The notes beneath the pieces were generated by a model that had not been told where the DNA came from, searched no databases, and saw only the letters and a list, made by a program, of their open reading frames with translations. Below, piece by piece: positions 1 to 8,742 of a stretch of 64,000 bases of DNA; positions within the stretch are counted from its first letter, which is position 1, and the number at the start of each line of letters is the position of its first letter. Where the stretch lies: the NCBI GenBank assembly GCA_015059955.1, contig SUZK01000003.1, positions 124,001 to 188,000 of the forward strand, given 5' to 3'. The stretch comes from Rikenellaceae bacterium (GTDB lineage: Bacteria; Bacteroidota; Bacteroidia; Bacteroidales; Rikenellaceae). Both the position numbers and the translations under genes were made by a program.

Positions 1-154
1 GAAATATTTTGACCTCTTTTTTAATTTATTTTTTACCCCTCTCTATACTAACACATTTTATTGGCCAAAAGTGAGTGTGGTGTTAAAAAATATAGAGCAA
101 GGGATTGGATTTTGTAGAAAAAATCGTAACTTCGCAGAATAATAGGTTGAGTCT

Positions 155-634
155 ATGAAAAAGATTATGATAATAATGGCGGCCATACTCATCTGGTGTG
201 GCGAGACCAACGCCCAAAACATACGCCTCGGTGAGAAGATCCCAGAGATCAGCGTCGAGTCGGTACTGGGCGACCAGCTACGAATGATAAAGCAGGAGTA
301 CACCTGTCTTATATTTATGCACTCGAAGTGCGAGCCATGTGTAAAGGCACTACCCGACTTCCATAAGATTGCTTCACCCCTCGGCGACAAGCTCGCAGTG
401 GTGCTACTCACAAACGAGTCGCGCGACATGGAGGAGCATCTTCAGCGCGAGTTTGGCAGCTATGTGACAAGCATAGCCTTCGACCGTAACAAACACACAT
501 ACCGCGCCTTTGGCATCAACTTCGTGCCCTTCGGCGTGATATACAACACCAAGAGCCGTCGTATCGAGTGGTTTGGTTCGATACAACAACTCGACAACAA
601 GCAACTACAAACAATTTGTAAACCCCAAAAATAG
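155..634 (+). CDS. Secreted thioredoxin-fold (TlpA/redoxin-like) protein
   Basis: A 159-residue protein with an N-terminal signal peptide (about residues 1-20, cleavage near TNA-Q), so it probably acts in the periplasm. Residues 50-65 hold the thioredoxin-type active site C59-E-P-C62, preceded by a strand (LIFMHS) where classical thioredoxins have a tryptophan. The cis-proline is probably P125 in NFVPFG. Family knowledge: TlpA/redoxin-like proteins reduce or shuffle disulfides or reduce peroxides; the substrate cannot be told here. The gene ends 8 nt before meaB on the same strand, so the two are probably co-transcribed, though no functional link is evident. The upstream 150 bases are AT-rich. 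A weak Bacteroidota-type promoter (TTGG, then TAACTTCG near 127-140) may lie just ahead of the ATG. The start is the first ATG that gives a proper signal peptide. Confidence 0.8.
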   Translation: MKKIMIIMAAILIWCGETNAQNIRLGEKIPEISVESVLGDQLRMIKQEYTCLIFMHSKCEPCVKALPDFHKIASPLGDKLAVVLLTNESRDMEEHLQREFGSYVTSIAFDRNKHTYRAFGINFVPFGVIYNTKSRRIEWFGSIQQLDNKQLQTICKPQK

Positions 635-642
635 AACCCGTC

Positions 643-1749
643 ATGTCATTCACAAAGATAGAGCACTACGAGAAAGAGTATCTCGATGCACACCACGATA
701 GCGCCCTCAACGTAACCGATGGGGTCGAGGATAAACCCGTGGTAAACCCATACTTTGTACGCCGTAAGCGCCGCACGATGACCACAGACGAGTATGTCAA
801 CGGCATCCTTGATGGCAACATCACGATACTTGCACAGGCGATAACCCTTATCGAGAGCAACAACCCCACACACTATGCTCAGGCACAGGAGATTATCGAG
901 CGCTGTCTACCCCACTCTGGCAAGTCCGTTCGCATCGGTATTACGGGCGTCCCTGGCGCTGGTAAGTCGAGCTTTATCGAGGCCGTAGGTAACATGGTGA
1001 CATCCTACAACCATCGCCTCGCGGTACTCGCCATCGACCCCTCGTCGGAGCGTAGCGGTGGCTCAATTCTCGGTGACAAGACACGTATGGAGAGCATCTG
1101 TCACAACCCCGACATCTTCGTACGCCCCTCGCCCTCGGCAGGCTCACTTGGTGGCGTGGCACGTAAAACACGCGAGACCATCGTACTATGCGAGGCTGCG
1201 GGCTTCGATGTCATATTTATTGAGACTGTGGGTGTTGGCCAGTCGGAGACTGCCGTGCACTCGATGGTCGATATGTTTATGATGCTTCAGATATCGGGTG
1301 CGGGCGACGAGCTTCAAGGTATCAAGCGCGGTATTATGGAGATGGCCGACATGATGGTTATCACCAAGGCCGATGGCGAGAATATCACCAAGGCGGAACT
1401 TGCCAAGGCGCAGTACCAGGGAGCATTGCAACTCTTCCCTCTTGCCGACTCAGGATGGCGACCTAAGGTATACACCTGTTCGTCACTCGTGGGCACAGGT
1501 TTGGAGGAGGTATGGCAGGGCGTGGAGCAGTACTTGCAACATATCGAGCTTAACGGCTACTTCACATCGAACCGCAACCGACAGAACAAGTATTGGATGT
1601 ATGAGACCATCAACGAGACACTCAAGTCGAGCTTCTATAACGACCCAGAGATAGAGTCGCGATTGGCCGATGTCGAGCAGCGCGTATTAGACGCCAAGCT
1701 ATCGTCATTTATCGCTGCCAAGGAGCTTCTCGATATATACTTTAAATAG
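643..1749 (+). CDS. meaB: Methylmalonyl-CoA mutase-associated GTPase MeaB (ArgK family)
   Basis: A 368-residue G3E-family P-loop GTPase. Visible motifs are the Walker A loop GVPGAGKS at 102-109, DPSS at 132-135, GDKTRM at 144-149, the ETVGVGQSE switch/Walker B region at 194-202, and the base-specificity motif TKAD at 241-244. Family knowledge: MeaB binds adenosylcobalamin-dependent methylmalonyl-CoA mutase and protects or reloads its cofactor using GTP. It therefore belongs to the succinate-propionate pathway typical of Bacteroidales, although the mutase genes are not in this window. Length and motif order are normal. It follows the thioredoxin-like gene by 8 nt and is closed by a perfect 18-bp hairpin shared with the convergent downstream gene. 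Confidence 0.95.
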   Translation: MSFTKIEHYEKEYLDAHHDSALNVTDGVEDKPVVNPYFVRRKRRTMTTDEYVNGILDGNITILAQAITLIESNNPTHYAQAQEIIERCLPHSGKSVRIGITGVPGAGKSSFIEAVGNMVTSYNHRLAVLAIDPSSERSGGSILGDKTRMESICHNPDIFVRPSPSAGSLGGVARKTRETIVLCEAAGFDVIFIETVGVGQSETAVHSMVDMFMMLQISGAGDELQGIKRGIMEMADMMVITKADGENITKAELAKAQYQGALQLFPLADSGWRPKVYTCSSLVGTGLEEVWQGVEQYLQHIELNGYFTSNRNRQNKYWMYETINETLKSSFYNDPEIESRLADVEQRVLDAKLSSFIAAKELLDIYFK

Positions 1750-1769
1750 TTTATTTTCAATAGTATAGA

Positions 1770-1806
1770 TAAGAAAAGGATAGATCGACGATCTATCCTT
1801 TTCTTA
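1770..1806. terminator. Bidirectional intrinsic terminator between meaB and the YqaA-like gene
   Basis: A perfect 18-bp inverted repeat around a single central base (TAAGAAAAGGATAGATCG / its complement). It has A-rich and T-rich flanks on both strands, so it can terminate both convergent genes. The right end contains the TAA stop codon of the minus-strand gene. Confidence 0.85.
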
Positions 1807-2247
1807 TGCTACGAGGTATATTTTAAGTAGGGCCCAGACAATAAAGCGGCCGCACTTGCCGACAAACATCCATAGTGCTGAGGGCCAAAAGGGAGCTTTA
1901 TAGAAACCCAAGACAATGGCAAAGACATCGCCTACAAATGGAGTCCACGTCAACAGTGCCAGCCATGCTCCCCACCGCTCAACCTTCGCCTTATGGCGCT
2001 CGATGGTCTCGCGCTTGACCCTAAACCAACGCTCCAACCACTCGGTCTTGCCGAGCCATCCCAACCAGTAAGATGTGAGGCCGCCGAGCCAGTTACCAAT
2101 GGTGGCAACGGCGACGGTGATGATGGGGTCGCCGCCAGCAAGCAGCATACCCACAAGGAGTACATCGGAGCTAAAGGGCACAACCGTAGCTGCGAGGAAC
2201 GACCCGATGAAGAGTCCTATATATCCATATTCGAGAAGAGCCTCCAT
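1804..2247 (-). CDS. YqaA/DedA (SNARE-associated, VTT) family inner-membrane protein
   Basis: A 147-residue integral membrane protein. It opens with a hydrophobic helix (YGYIGLFIGSFLAATVVPFSS) and a re-entrant-type segment (VLLVGMLLAGGDPIITVAVATIGNWLGG), followed by a basic amphipathic stretch (about 70-95). A second conserved block resembles the DedA signature, with WTPFVGDVFAIVLGF, and a last helix closes the protein. This is the layout of small YqaA-type DedA relatives. DedA/VTT proteins are implicated in lipid scrambling and undecaprenyl-phosphate recycling; the role of YqaA members is not settled. It is convergent with meaB and shares its terminator. No partner gene is adjacent. Confidence 0.8.
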   Translation of the reverse strand: MEALLEYGYIGLFIGSFLAATVVPFSSDVLLVGMLLAGGDPIITVAVATIGNWLGGLTSYWLGWLGKTEWLERWFRVKRETIERHKAKVERWGAWLALLTWTPFVGDVFAIVLGFYKAPFWPSALWMFVGKCGRFIVWALLKIYLVA

Positions 2248-2308
2248 AAACCTTTAATTGCGCAGTGCAAATGTAGTAATTATTTTGTGATGAAAAAATA
2301 TAAAGCCG

Positions 2309-2350
2309 AGGTGACCCTACAAGATTTAGTCCAAACTTGCGGGGTCACCT
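2309..2350. repeat. Short inverted repeat (AGGTGACCC / GGGTCACCT)
   Basis: Arms at 2309-2317 and 2342-2350 flank a 24-nt spacer downstream of the yqaA-like start region. It could be a hairpin or an operator. No gene was found in the surrounding 2248-2579 stretch. Confidence 0.5.
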
Positions 2351-2380
2351 CACTTACTGACTCTTAAATGGGTCTCTACC

Positions 2381-2578
2381 TTAGAAGCTGTTTTGAATTT
2401 TATTGAAAGAGTTTGTCTGTTGCTGCAAAAGATAGTTTCGGCTTCTTTGAGGCTCTTTTCGGCAACTTTTCATTTGTGATAATTGGAAATAGTCCACTAT
2501 TACCGGCATACCCCAAATGAAAATTTACACGAAATTAGCTCTCAAATAATCTCGAAATAAATTCAAACAGCTTCTTAG
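2381..2578. repeat. About 198-bp imperfect palindrome, MITE-like (class B)
   Basis: The ends are near-perfect inverted copies: TTAGAAGCTGTTTTGAATTT at the left, and at the right the complement of AAATTCAAACAGCTTCTTAG. Pairing continues inward: CTTTGAGGCTCTTTTCGG pairs imperfectly with CGAAATTAGCTCTCAAA, and ACTTTTCATTTG with CAAATGAAAATT. No open reading frame lies inside. It sits directly after the stop of the adjacent lipoprotein gene. The structure suggests a non-autonomous mobile element or a strong 3'-end hairpin; no transposase is present. Confidence 0.65.
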
Positions 2579-2579
2579 A

Positions 2580-3824
2580 TTACCATTCAACGAACTTACC
2601 CTTACCCTTGAAGACGCCAGAAATCTTATTGCCTAAATCATCGTGGCAGTCGATAGTGAAGATATAGGTCTCATCATCGACCTTCTCAACATTAACACTA
2701 CCATCGACCAATGGGGCAAAGTCGACATAACCGGCCGTCATATACCAGCTATTCTGCTGCATAAACTGACCTCCGAGGTCCTCGGCAGAGCCAGGGATAA
2801 AGTTACCTTGTCGTGTACCAGGGGTGTAATAGCCCTCTATCTCTGTACCACTCTTCGATAGTTGAAGGTCTATCTGGAACTCATCGCCTCTCTCCTCGCC
2901 AGTAACAGGGTCGAGATACTCAAACAGGTATACCTGGCAGGTGTTACAACCCGTGTTCATCGAGTCACCAACATAGGCGCCCACAAAGACTCCATCTTCA
3001 ATATTAAAGTGGTGGTCGCTGCGAAGCGTGCTGAGACCCTCAGTAACGGTCGAAGAGTAGATATCAATATCCAACGAGCCCTCGTATATAATATGGTGTA
3101 CCTCGTTATTATCGAGAGTAACAAAGGCCTCAATACCATTCTCGGTAACATTGACGCGAGCATCTATAAACACCTCGGTACTAATTTTATCGCTCGTAAG
3201 CGTGAGGTTGCTATATCCATTATAGACTGTATTAGGTGTGGTATCGAAACCAAACTGATACTCACCAACAGGAATGGTAGCCACCTCCTCACCCTCGGCA
3301 GCCGTAGCTGAGTAGAGGTCGAGAATATAGTATGTCGAGTTGCCATACATATTGCCACCACTGCTTACGCCCACCTCCGAGAGCATGACGCGATAGTTGT
3401 AGCTCTCCTGCGAACGGTTGCCATAGTAGAGGCTGCCATCGAGAGTCGTGGCATAGAACGTAGCAGTGATATTCTGCTCGGTACGCTGCATTACAGCTAT
3501 CGACTCACTATGTTTACCATATGAGAGTGTAACCGTGCCTCGGCGCTCCTCCTTGGTGTCGTTCTCCTTGACGCTATATTCTACGATGTCGCCTATGCTT
3601 ATTATCTCAATCCACTCGACATTACTCGTAGCATCGAGCGTGGTCGCCTTATCGCCATTTTCTACGATGTAGGTGATGCTACCTATACCACCCTCAGCCT
3701 CAAACCACACCTCACTATTAGAGATGATTTTCAGCGTAGGCTCTTCGGTATTCGAATTTGCAGGGTCATCGTTGCAAGCAAAGAAGCCAAGCGCAAGAGT
3801 GCAAATAAGAAGTATTCGTTTCAT
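2580..3824 (-). CDS. BACON-domain surface lipoprotein
   Basis: A 414-residue lipoprotein with signal peptide and lipobox FFAC (C17), followed by acidic residues that in Bacteroidota can direct export to the cell surface. Residues about 30-115 form a BACON domain: an EAEGG-type start, WIE in the middle, and a closing strand of the SIAVMQR type. The remainder has no family I can name. It is rich in beta-strand patterns, with a cysteine pair in the segment MNTGCNTCQVYLF near residues 285-295. BACON domains are associated with carbohydrate or mucin binding, but no SusC/D or glycosidase genes are nearby, so the ligand is unknown. It is the third gene of a minus-strand set (7312 to 2580) of related lipoproteins, 18 nt behind its neighbour. 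Confidence 0.75.
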   Translation of the reverse strand: MKRILLICTLALGFFACNDDPANSNTEEPTLKIISNSEVWFEAEGGIGSITYIVENGDKATTLDATSNVEWIEIISIGDIVEYSVKENDTKEERRGTVTLSYGKHSESIAVMQRTEQNITATFYATTLDGSLYYGNRSQESYNYRVMLSEVGVSSGGNMYGNSTYYILDLYSATAAEGEEVATIPVGEYQFGFDTTPNTVYNGYSNLTLTSDKISTEVFIDARVNVTENGIEAFVTLDNNEVHHIIYEGSLDIDIYSSTVTEGLSTLRSDHHFNIEDGVFVGAYVGDSMNTGCNTCQVYLFEYLDPVTGEERGDEFQIDLQLSKSGTEIEGYYTPGTRQGNFIPGSAEDLGGQFMQQNSWYMTAGYVDFAPLVDGSVNVEKVDDETYIFTIDCHDDLGNKISGVFKGKGKFVEW

Positions 3825-3842
3825 TATCTAAATCGGTTTAAA

Positions 3843-6029
3843 CTACTCTGGGTCTGCTGGGCGGAATGACTCCGACATAAAGACTGTGGTAGTTGGGCCA
3901 TTATCGAAGCCCCAAACAACAATCTGATAGTCAGAGAAACCATTAACCGTCTTGCTTAAATCGGAATTGCTAATTGTCTGCTCACCTGTAAAGAGGCGGG
4001 GGGTCAACTGGGTCTCATACTCTGGCAAGAGATAATCAATAAGGTCGTCATAAGACTTATCCTCGCCAGGACCATAACCAGCCAACGTGCCAACCTTCTC
4101 AACCGTTACATAGTATTGGTCATTGGTGGTAGGAGTTACGGTGAAGTTGACCGAAGAGCGTGTCATCGAGTTGATTGTAATAGTAAACTCGTTAGATGAT
4201 TGCTGAGGAGTAAGTGTGGTGAACTCCTTAACTACGACATCTGTTGCAAGTGAGCCATCAGCGTTGACACCAAAGACAAAGAAGACATATTCGGTACTCC
4301 AGCGGAGTGCACCAATATCGGCAACACGATAACCATCATTAGTATACCAACCCATTACCGTAAGCCAGTCATAGCCAGACGACGAGCCCTCACTCTGCCA
4401 ACTTGCTACAACTCTGTCGTAGATGCCATCAACCGAGCCATAACGCTCCTCAAACTTTGCACGTGTGCGGCACTCATAGTAGTACTTGAAGTCGCCATTG
4501 GGGGTAATATATATGTCAGCACCATTCCATGCGAGGTTGGTCACCTCAACCTCAATAGTAGGCTTTGCATCTGGTACGGCAGGGGTAGTAATGATATCGC
4601 TAAGGAATACCTCAGAGGTCATCGTAGAGGTGTTGCCATCATAGCCAAATACCACTACATAGTACTGCGCCTCAGGCTCTACCACAACCTCATTCTGAAC
4701 AGGGCCGCTCGAAAGACGCTGATAGAACTTCTCCTCGGCAATAAGCGACTCGGCCAATGCCTTGCCACCATCGGTGCCAACCTCCTCGGCGGTAAATAGC
4801 GAGTGGAAGTAGGTAACAGAGTAGCTATTAGGAACAACGCTATACGTCACCTTGTCATGGCTAAGCTCGTCAAGAGTGATGTTTACCGAGAGGTCGACAA
4901 CAGGGTCAGTAGGCTTGAACTCCTCCGAATAGAAGACCTTGGTAGTAGGGCCATTCTCGAAGCCCCAAACCACAACCTTATAGCTCTTAAAGCCGTTGAC
5001 TGACTTACCGAGGTCGCTATTGGTGATTGTCTTAGTACCGGTGAACGTGCGCTGCTCAATCTGGTTGTTGTACTGAGGCAAGAGGTAGCGAATAAGCTCC
5101 TCGTCGCTCTTGTCGGCATAGGGTGCCAACACATCAGTAGTCTCCAATGTTACGTAGTATGGGTCATTGGTAGTGGTTGTAACTGTGAACTCAACAGACG
5201 ACTTGGTCATCGCATCAATCGAAATAGTGATGTCGTTCTCCGAAGCTACTGGTGCTACAGTCGCAAACTCTGCGGTAGCAACCGTAGATGTGGCTTTACC
5301 CTCATCGTCGATACCAAAGCAATAGGCTACATAGTCGCTACCCCAGCTAAGGTTGGCGATATCGCTATCCTTGATGTTGTAGGTACGCTCACCCTCGCGC
5401 TGCTCAAGCTGCATGTAGTACTGCCATGGGTCGTCGTAGCCCATATCCTCATACATCTTGGCGGTAGACTCCCACTCTGCAATACGGTCGGTGATGATAG
5501 CCTCGCTATTCTCGGCATACTTCTCCGCAAAGAGCTCTGCACCCATAACGCCAAGCACATACTCGATATCCTCCGAAGGTGTCACTGCAATATCGGCATT
5601 GTTCCACTCGATGTTGCTTACCTCAAGTTCGATAGTGGCCAGCGTAGGCTGAGGCTCAGGCTCCTCGCTCTTAGCAGCCTGATTGATGGTAATAGTGCGT
5701 GGTTCAGCCTGAGGATACTCTACGCTAAGCTCTGCCTCACGGGCCTCAGTTGACTCGTTAGGCTCTACCACAAAGGCGATATTATTTGGCTCCACGGTGA
5801 TGTCTACAATCCACTCGGCATCATTTACAATGTTTAGCTCTATACCCCCTATCGCATTCTTGATGGTGTAGCCAACACTATAATTACCACCCTCGGCCTT
5901 AACCGAGATGCTCTGCTTATCGAGAGCTACAATAGGCATCGCCTCAGGCTGATATTCTGGTTCAGGGGTTTTATCGCAACTTGTCAGCGCAAGTGCCACA
6001 ATTGTCAAAAGTGCAAATATCTTTTTCAT
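3843..6029 (-). CDS. Large BACON/Fn3-like repeat lipoprotein
   Basis: A 728-residue lipoprotein with lipobox LTSC (C18). Residues about 31-118 are a BACON domain. Two clearly duplicated modules follow, at about 131-375 and about 493-728. Each begins with an I(E)LEVSN-type strand and W-N, and contains the pairs YNIKDSDIANLSW / YRVADIGALRW and RTFTGTKTITNSDL / RLFTGEQTISNSDL. Each ends with VVWGF(E/D)NGPTT and an SEEFKP-type strand. A shorter related segment lies between them. The duplication is visible by eye and the copies have diverged well. Each module looks like tandem fibronectin-III-like folds. The function is unknown; a surface adhesin or glycan-binding role is inference from BACON and the lipoprotein signal. 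It sits in a lipoprotein operon between the 416- and 414-residue proteins. Confidence 0.75.
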   Translation of the reverse strand: MKKIFALLTIVALALTSCDKTPEPEYQPEAMPIVALDKQSISVKAEGGNYSVGYTIKNAIGGIELNIVNDAEWIVDITVEPNNIAFVVEPNESTEAREAELSVEYPQAEPRTITINQAAKSEEPEPQPTLATIELEVSNIEWNNADIAVTPSEDIEYVLGVMGAELFAEKYAENSEAIITDRIAEWESTAKMYEDMGYDDPWQYYMQLEQREGERTYNIKDSDIANLSWGSDYVAYCFGIDDEGKATSTVATAEFATVAPVASENDITISIDAMTKSSVEFTVTTTTNDPYYVTLETTDVLAPYADKSDEELIRYLLPQYNNQIEQRTFTGTKTITNSDLGKSVNGFKSYKVVVWGFENGPTTKVFYSEEFKPTDPVVDLSVNITLDELSHDKVTYSVVPNSYSVTYFHSLFTAEEVGTDGGKALAESLIAEEKFYQRLSSGPVQNEVVVEPEAQYYVVVFGYDGNTSTMTSEVFLSDIITTPAVPDAKPTIEVEVTNLAWNGADIYITPNGDFKYYYECRTRAKFEERYGSVDGIYDRVVASWQSEGSSSGYDWLTVMGWYTNDGYRVADIGALRWSTEYVFFVFGVNADGSLATDVVVKEFTTLTPQQSSNEFTITINSMTRSSVNFTVTPTTNDQYYVTVEKVGTLAGYGPGEDKSYDDLIDYLLPEYETQLTPRLFTGEQTISNSDLSKTVNGFSDYQIVVWGFDNGPTTTVFMSESFRPADPE

Positions 6030-6061
6030 ATCTCTTATTATTTTTTGCTAACATTATAATA

Positions 6062-7312
6062 TTACTCCTCCTTTGGGCGGTCAGGCGTTGTAAACTCCTC
6101 AACAAACAGAGGCGTTGTAGGGCCATCCTCCGACATGCCAAAGATGAAGACGCCGTAACGCTTATTTGGCATGAAGTGCTGTGAACGAAGTTCGTATGGC
6201 TTGTACACCTCCTCACCTACAAGGCAGTAGAGGCGAACAATATCGCACGATGGACGAGAGGTGTTTCTAAGAATCTCGTACTGAATAAATGCATCATCCT
6301 TACGACCAGTGTTGTTTGGTGTGAAGAACCACTCATACCAATCCATATTGGTGATTGTAATGAAGTATACGGCATCGGGATCCGAAGGCGTAACGTGTGC
6401 CTCAAGGATATACTTATTGAATGCTACATCCCACTCACACTTGGTAACCTCCACATCGAAAGTCGTATCCTTGGTCTCAGGCTTCTTGGTTGTGAACTTA
6501 CGCTTAGTCATCTGGGTTGTAATATTACCCTCCTCATCTAAGCCATAAGCATACGCCATGTATTCGGTGTCCCACTCAAGAATATTATATAGGTTGTCCG
6601 ATGACTCCTCGAGGTCACCTGAACGAAGGTCCTGACGCATAAGCTCCTTCCAGTCGACACCCTCGTAAAGAGAGGCTGCATACTGCCAGAAGGCAAAGTC
6701 GTGCTGCATTAATACATTGTCACTATTCTCGAATGTTGTCTCATAGTCGCTAACCTCGTCCAACCAGAAATAGTATGACGCGCTCTTGTCGTTAGGCTCA
6801 ATAGTGAAATTTGCCGAAAGACCCGTGATGTCGGTAACATCAATATTTATGCTCTCCTCGCCATCGGGCGTAGTAATGCGCTCCGAACGATGAAGTTTGC
6901 CAAAGATTTGCTTCTTCTCGCTGTCGTACTGGAAGTATAGCAGACGATAGTTCGAGTGACCGATAAGACCGCTAAATGTCAAGCTCTGCTCTCCTCGGAA
7001 AATCATACTCTCTGCATTGGGATTACTAAGCTGATCCATAACAATAACCTCATCCTCACCGCCGAGATACTTATTGGTATCCGACGCCAAACAAGCATAG
7101 TAGTAGTCAACCTCCTCCGATGGTGTTATGGTGATTGTCACAGAGTCTGCCGACAACTCGTCGACCTTCACCACAAACGTACCCTCCACTAAAGGCTTAG
7201 CATCTGGCTCATCGGGGCCAGGTGCCGGAGTAGGTTTCTGCTCACAACTTACTGTTGTCAAAGCCACAAACACTGAGCACACAAATAGTGTAGCCTTAGT
7301 CAAAATTCTCAT
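6062..7312 (-). CDS. Fn3-like repeat surface lipoprotein
   Basis: A 416-residue lipoprotein with lipobox TVSC (C23) and a proline-rich linker (EQKPTPAPGPDEPD). Two module types resemble those of the downstream 728-residue protein. One has VDELSADSVTITITPSEEVDYYYA; the other has DVTDITGLSANFTIEPND, then a helix-like segment ending in NLYNILEWDTEYMAYAYG and a closing MTKRKFTT strand. No BACON domain is obvious. It is the first gene of the three-lipoprotein transcription unit and follows a good Bacteroidota promoter at 7377-7406. The function is not known; shared modules suggest the three proteins act at the same surface structure. Confidence 0.7.
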   Translation of the reverse strand: MRILTKATLFVCSVFVALTTVSCEQKPTPAPGPDEPDAKPLVEGTFVVKVDELSADSVTITITPSEEVDYYYACLASDTNKYLGGEDEVIVMDQLSNPNAESMIFRGEQSLTFSGLIGHSNYRLLYFQYDSEKKQIFGKLHRSERITTPDGEESINIDVTDITGLSANFTIEPNDKSASYYFWLDEVSDYETTFENSDNVLMQHDFAFWQYAASLYEGVDWKELMRQDLRSGDLEESSDNLYNILEWDTEYMAYAYGLDEEGNITTQMTKRKFTTKKPETKDTTFDVEVTKCEWDVAFNKYILEAHVTPSDPDAVYFITITNMDWYEWFFTPNNTGRKDDAFIQYEILRNTSRPSCDIVRLYCLVGEEVYKPYELRSQHFMPNKRYGVFIFGMSEDGPTTPLFVEEFTTPDRPKEE

Positions 7313-7376
7313 CCTTTTAGTTTTTAAAAATTTAAATAAATTAACTGTGATTAATCGTGTTATTTAAATAACAGCA

Positions 7377-7406
7377 CAAAGATAAAGAAAAATTTTATTT
7401 TCCAAA
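7377..7406 (-). promoter_or_regulatory. Predicted promoter of the three-lipoprotein operon
   Basis: On the minus strand, TTTG (7403-7406) is followed after 18 bp by TATCTTTG (7377-7384), matching the Bacteroidota -33/-7 pattern. It lies about 65 nt upstream of the 416-residue lipoprotein. Confidence 0.6.
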
Positions 7407-7548
7407 TATTTTTACGAAAAAATGCTATTCGGAGAACATATTTTATTAAAAAATGTATACCTTTGCGATAAATATTAGGAGTGTGTAGCACACCAACATT
7501 TAGAATTACAGTAAACCTAAAAACATATAACTAACGTTAAACAATCAA

Positions 7549-8496
7549 ATGAAGCGCATTTTGGTTTTGGGTGCCGGTGGTCAGATTGGATCTGAGTTGG
7601 TACCATATCTTCGCTCAATCTATGGTGCATCGAATGTCGTTGCTACCGATGTTAAACACAATGCAGTATTGGCCGAGGCTGGTCCTTTTGAGTCATTGGA
7701 CGCCCTCGATGCTAAGCAGTATGCCGAGCTTGTAGATAAGTACAAGATCGACTCTATCTTCAACCTCGTAGCCCTCCTCTCGGCAACAGGTGAGAAGAAC
7801 CCTCAGCTCGCAATGCGTATTAACATGGGCGCATTGGAGAACTCATTGGAGATTGCGCGCGAGAAGAAGTGCGCAGTATTCACCCCAAGCTCTATCGGTG
7901 CATTTGGTGGCGACTTCCCACGTGACAAGACCCCACAGGATACAGTGATGCAGCCTAACACCATCTATGGTGTGTGCAAGGTTACTGGCGAGCTCCTCTC
8001 GAACTACTACTACACACGTTTCGGCGTGGACACACGTTCGGTGCGCTTCCCAGGTATCATTTCAAACGTAACACTTCCTGGTGGCGGTACTACCGACTAC
8101 GCAGTAGAGATTTACTACGAGGCTGTTAAGGGCAACAAATTTACTTGTAACATCGCGCCAGACGTATATATGGATATGATGTATATGCCTGATGCATTGC
8201 GTGCTACCGTTGAGCTCATGGAGGCTGACCCTGCGAAGCTCAAGCACCGCAACTCGTTCAACATCGCAGCTATGAGCTTCACACCAGAGATTATCCGTGA
8301 GGTTGTTGAGCGCCACGTGCCTGGTTTCCAGATGGATTACAACGTAGACCCTGTTAAGGACCAGATCTCACGCAGCTGGCCTAACTCATTGGACGACACC
8401 TGCGCTCGCGAGGAGTGGGGCTGGAAGCCTGAGTGGGACCTTGAGTCAATGACTAAGGATATGTTGGAGAAGGTACGCATCAAGCTCGGCCTATAA
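7549..8496 (+). CDS. NAD-dependent epimerase/dehydratase, probable SDR-type L-threonine 3-dehydrogenase
   Basis: A 315-residue extended short-chain dehydrogenase. The N-terminal Rossmann motif GAGGQIG is at residues 8-14. The catalytic triad positions are a Ser-Ser near 118 (TPSSIGAFG) and YGVCK (Y-x-x-x-K) near 143-147. PGIIS and the DYAVEIYY region match the group annotated as L-threonine 3-dehydrogenase/UDP-glucose-4-epimerase-like, common in Bacteroidales. SDR-type Tdh oxidises L-threonine to 2-amino-3-ketobutyrate in threonine breakdown. The usual partner, 2-amino-3-ketobutyrate CoA ligase, is not adjacent, so substrate assignment rests on overall family resemblance. It is a single-gene unit with a -7 box TACCTTTG at 7458-7465 and a terminator after the stop. 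Confidence 0.8.
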   Translation: MKRILVLGAGGQIGSELVPYLRSIYGASNVVATDVKHNAVLAEAGPFESLDALDAKQYAELVDKYKIDSIFNLVALLSATGEKNPQLAMRINMGALENSLEIAREKKCAVFTPSSIGAFGGDFPRDKTPQDTVMQPNTIYGVCKVTGELLSNYYYTRFGVDTRSVRFPGIISNVTLPGGGTTDYAVEIYYEAVKGNKFTCNIAPDVYMDMMYMPDALRATVELMEADPAKLKHRNSFNIAAMSFTPEIIREVVERHVPGFQMDYNVDPVKDQISRSWPNSLDDTCAREEWGWKPEWDLESMTKDMLEKVRIKLGL

Positions 8497-8520
8497 TCTA
8501 CACACAAGGATATACACCAT

Positions 8521-8560
8521 GAAAGACCAAGGAGCGACGTCTCTTTGGTCTTTTTTTTAT
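8521..8560 (+). terminator. Intrinsic terminator after the epimerase gene
   Basis: The stem AAAGACCAAGGAG pairs with CTCTTTGGTCTTT (one G-T pair) and is followed by a T run. It begins 25 nt after the stop codon. Confidence 0.85.
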
Positions 8561-8569
8561 GGGGGGGGG
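8561..8569 (+). repeat. Intergenic run of nine G
   Basis: A G9 homopolymer directly after the T run of the preceding terminator. It lies outside any gene. Runs this long are rare in this window; the only other one is in the LtaS-like gene at 56997-57005. Confidence 0.9.
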
Positions 8570-8575
8570 TATCGC

Positions 8576-8632
8576 AAAAGAAGAGTCCCGAGGATAATAC
8601 TTGAAGTACATTCCATTCGGGGATTTGATTGA
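8576..8632. repeat. Core stem of a fold-back element (class A, partial)
   Basis: AAGAGTCCCGAGGATAATACTTGAAGTACATTCCATTCGGGGATTT carries the apical ACTTGAAGT loop and flanking stem of the class A elements described at 9664-9918. It lacks both complete outer arms. Confidence 0.6.
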
Positions 8633-8670
8633 AGCGTCGATAAGCGCCACTTTTTGCATCATTACCTGAA

Positions 8671-8702
8671 CAAAAAAATCCTCGCGCCCCAAAGCGCGAG
8701 GA
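8671..8702 (-). terminator. Hairpin/terminator downstream of variable-protein gene 1
   Basis: The stem TCCTCGCGC / GCGCGAGGA has a six-base loop, followed on the minus strand by seven T, giving an intrinsic terminator about 40 nt after the stop at 8743. The loop reads CCCAAA on the plus strand, whereas the second copy (60404-60429) reads TTTGGG. DGR targets often have a hairpin just past the variable region that aids homing, so it may serve both roles. Confidence 0.8.
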
Positions 8703-8742
8703 GAGAGAGTAAAACTGTGGTCGCTACCGACAAGCCTAAATC

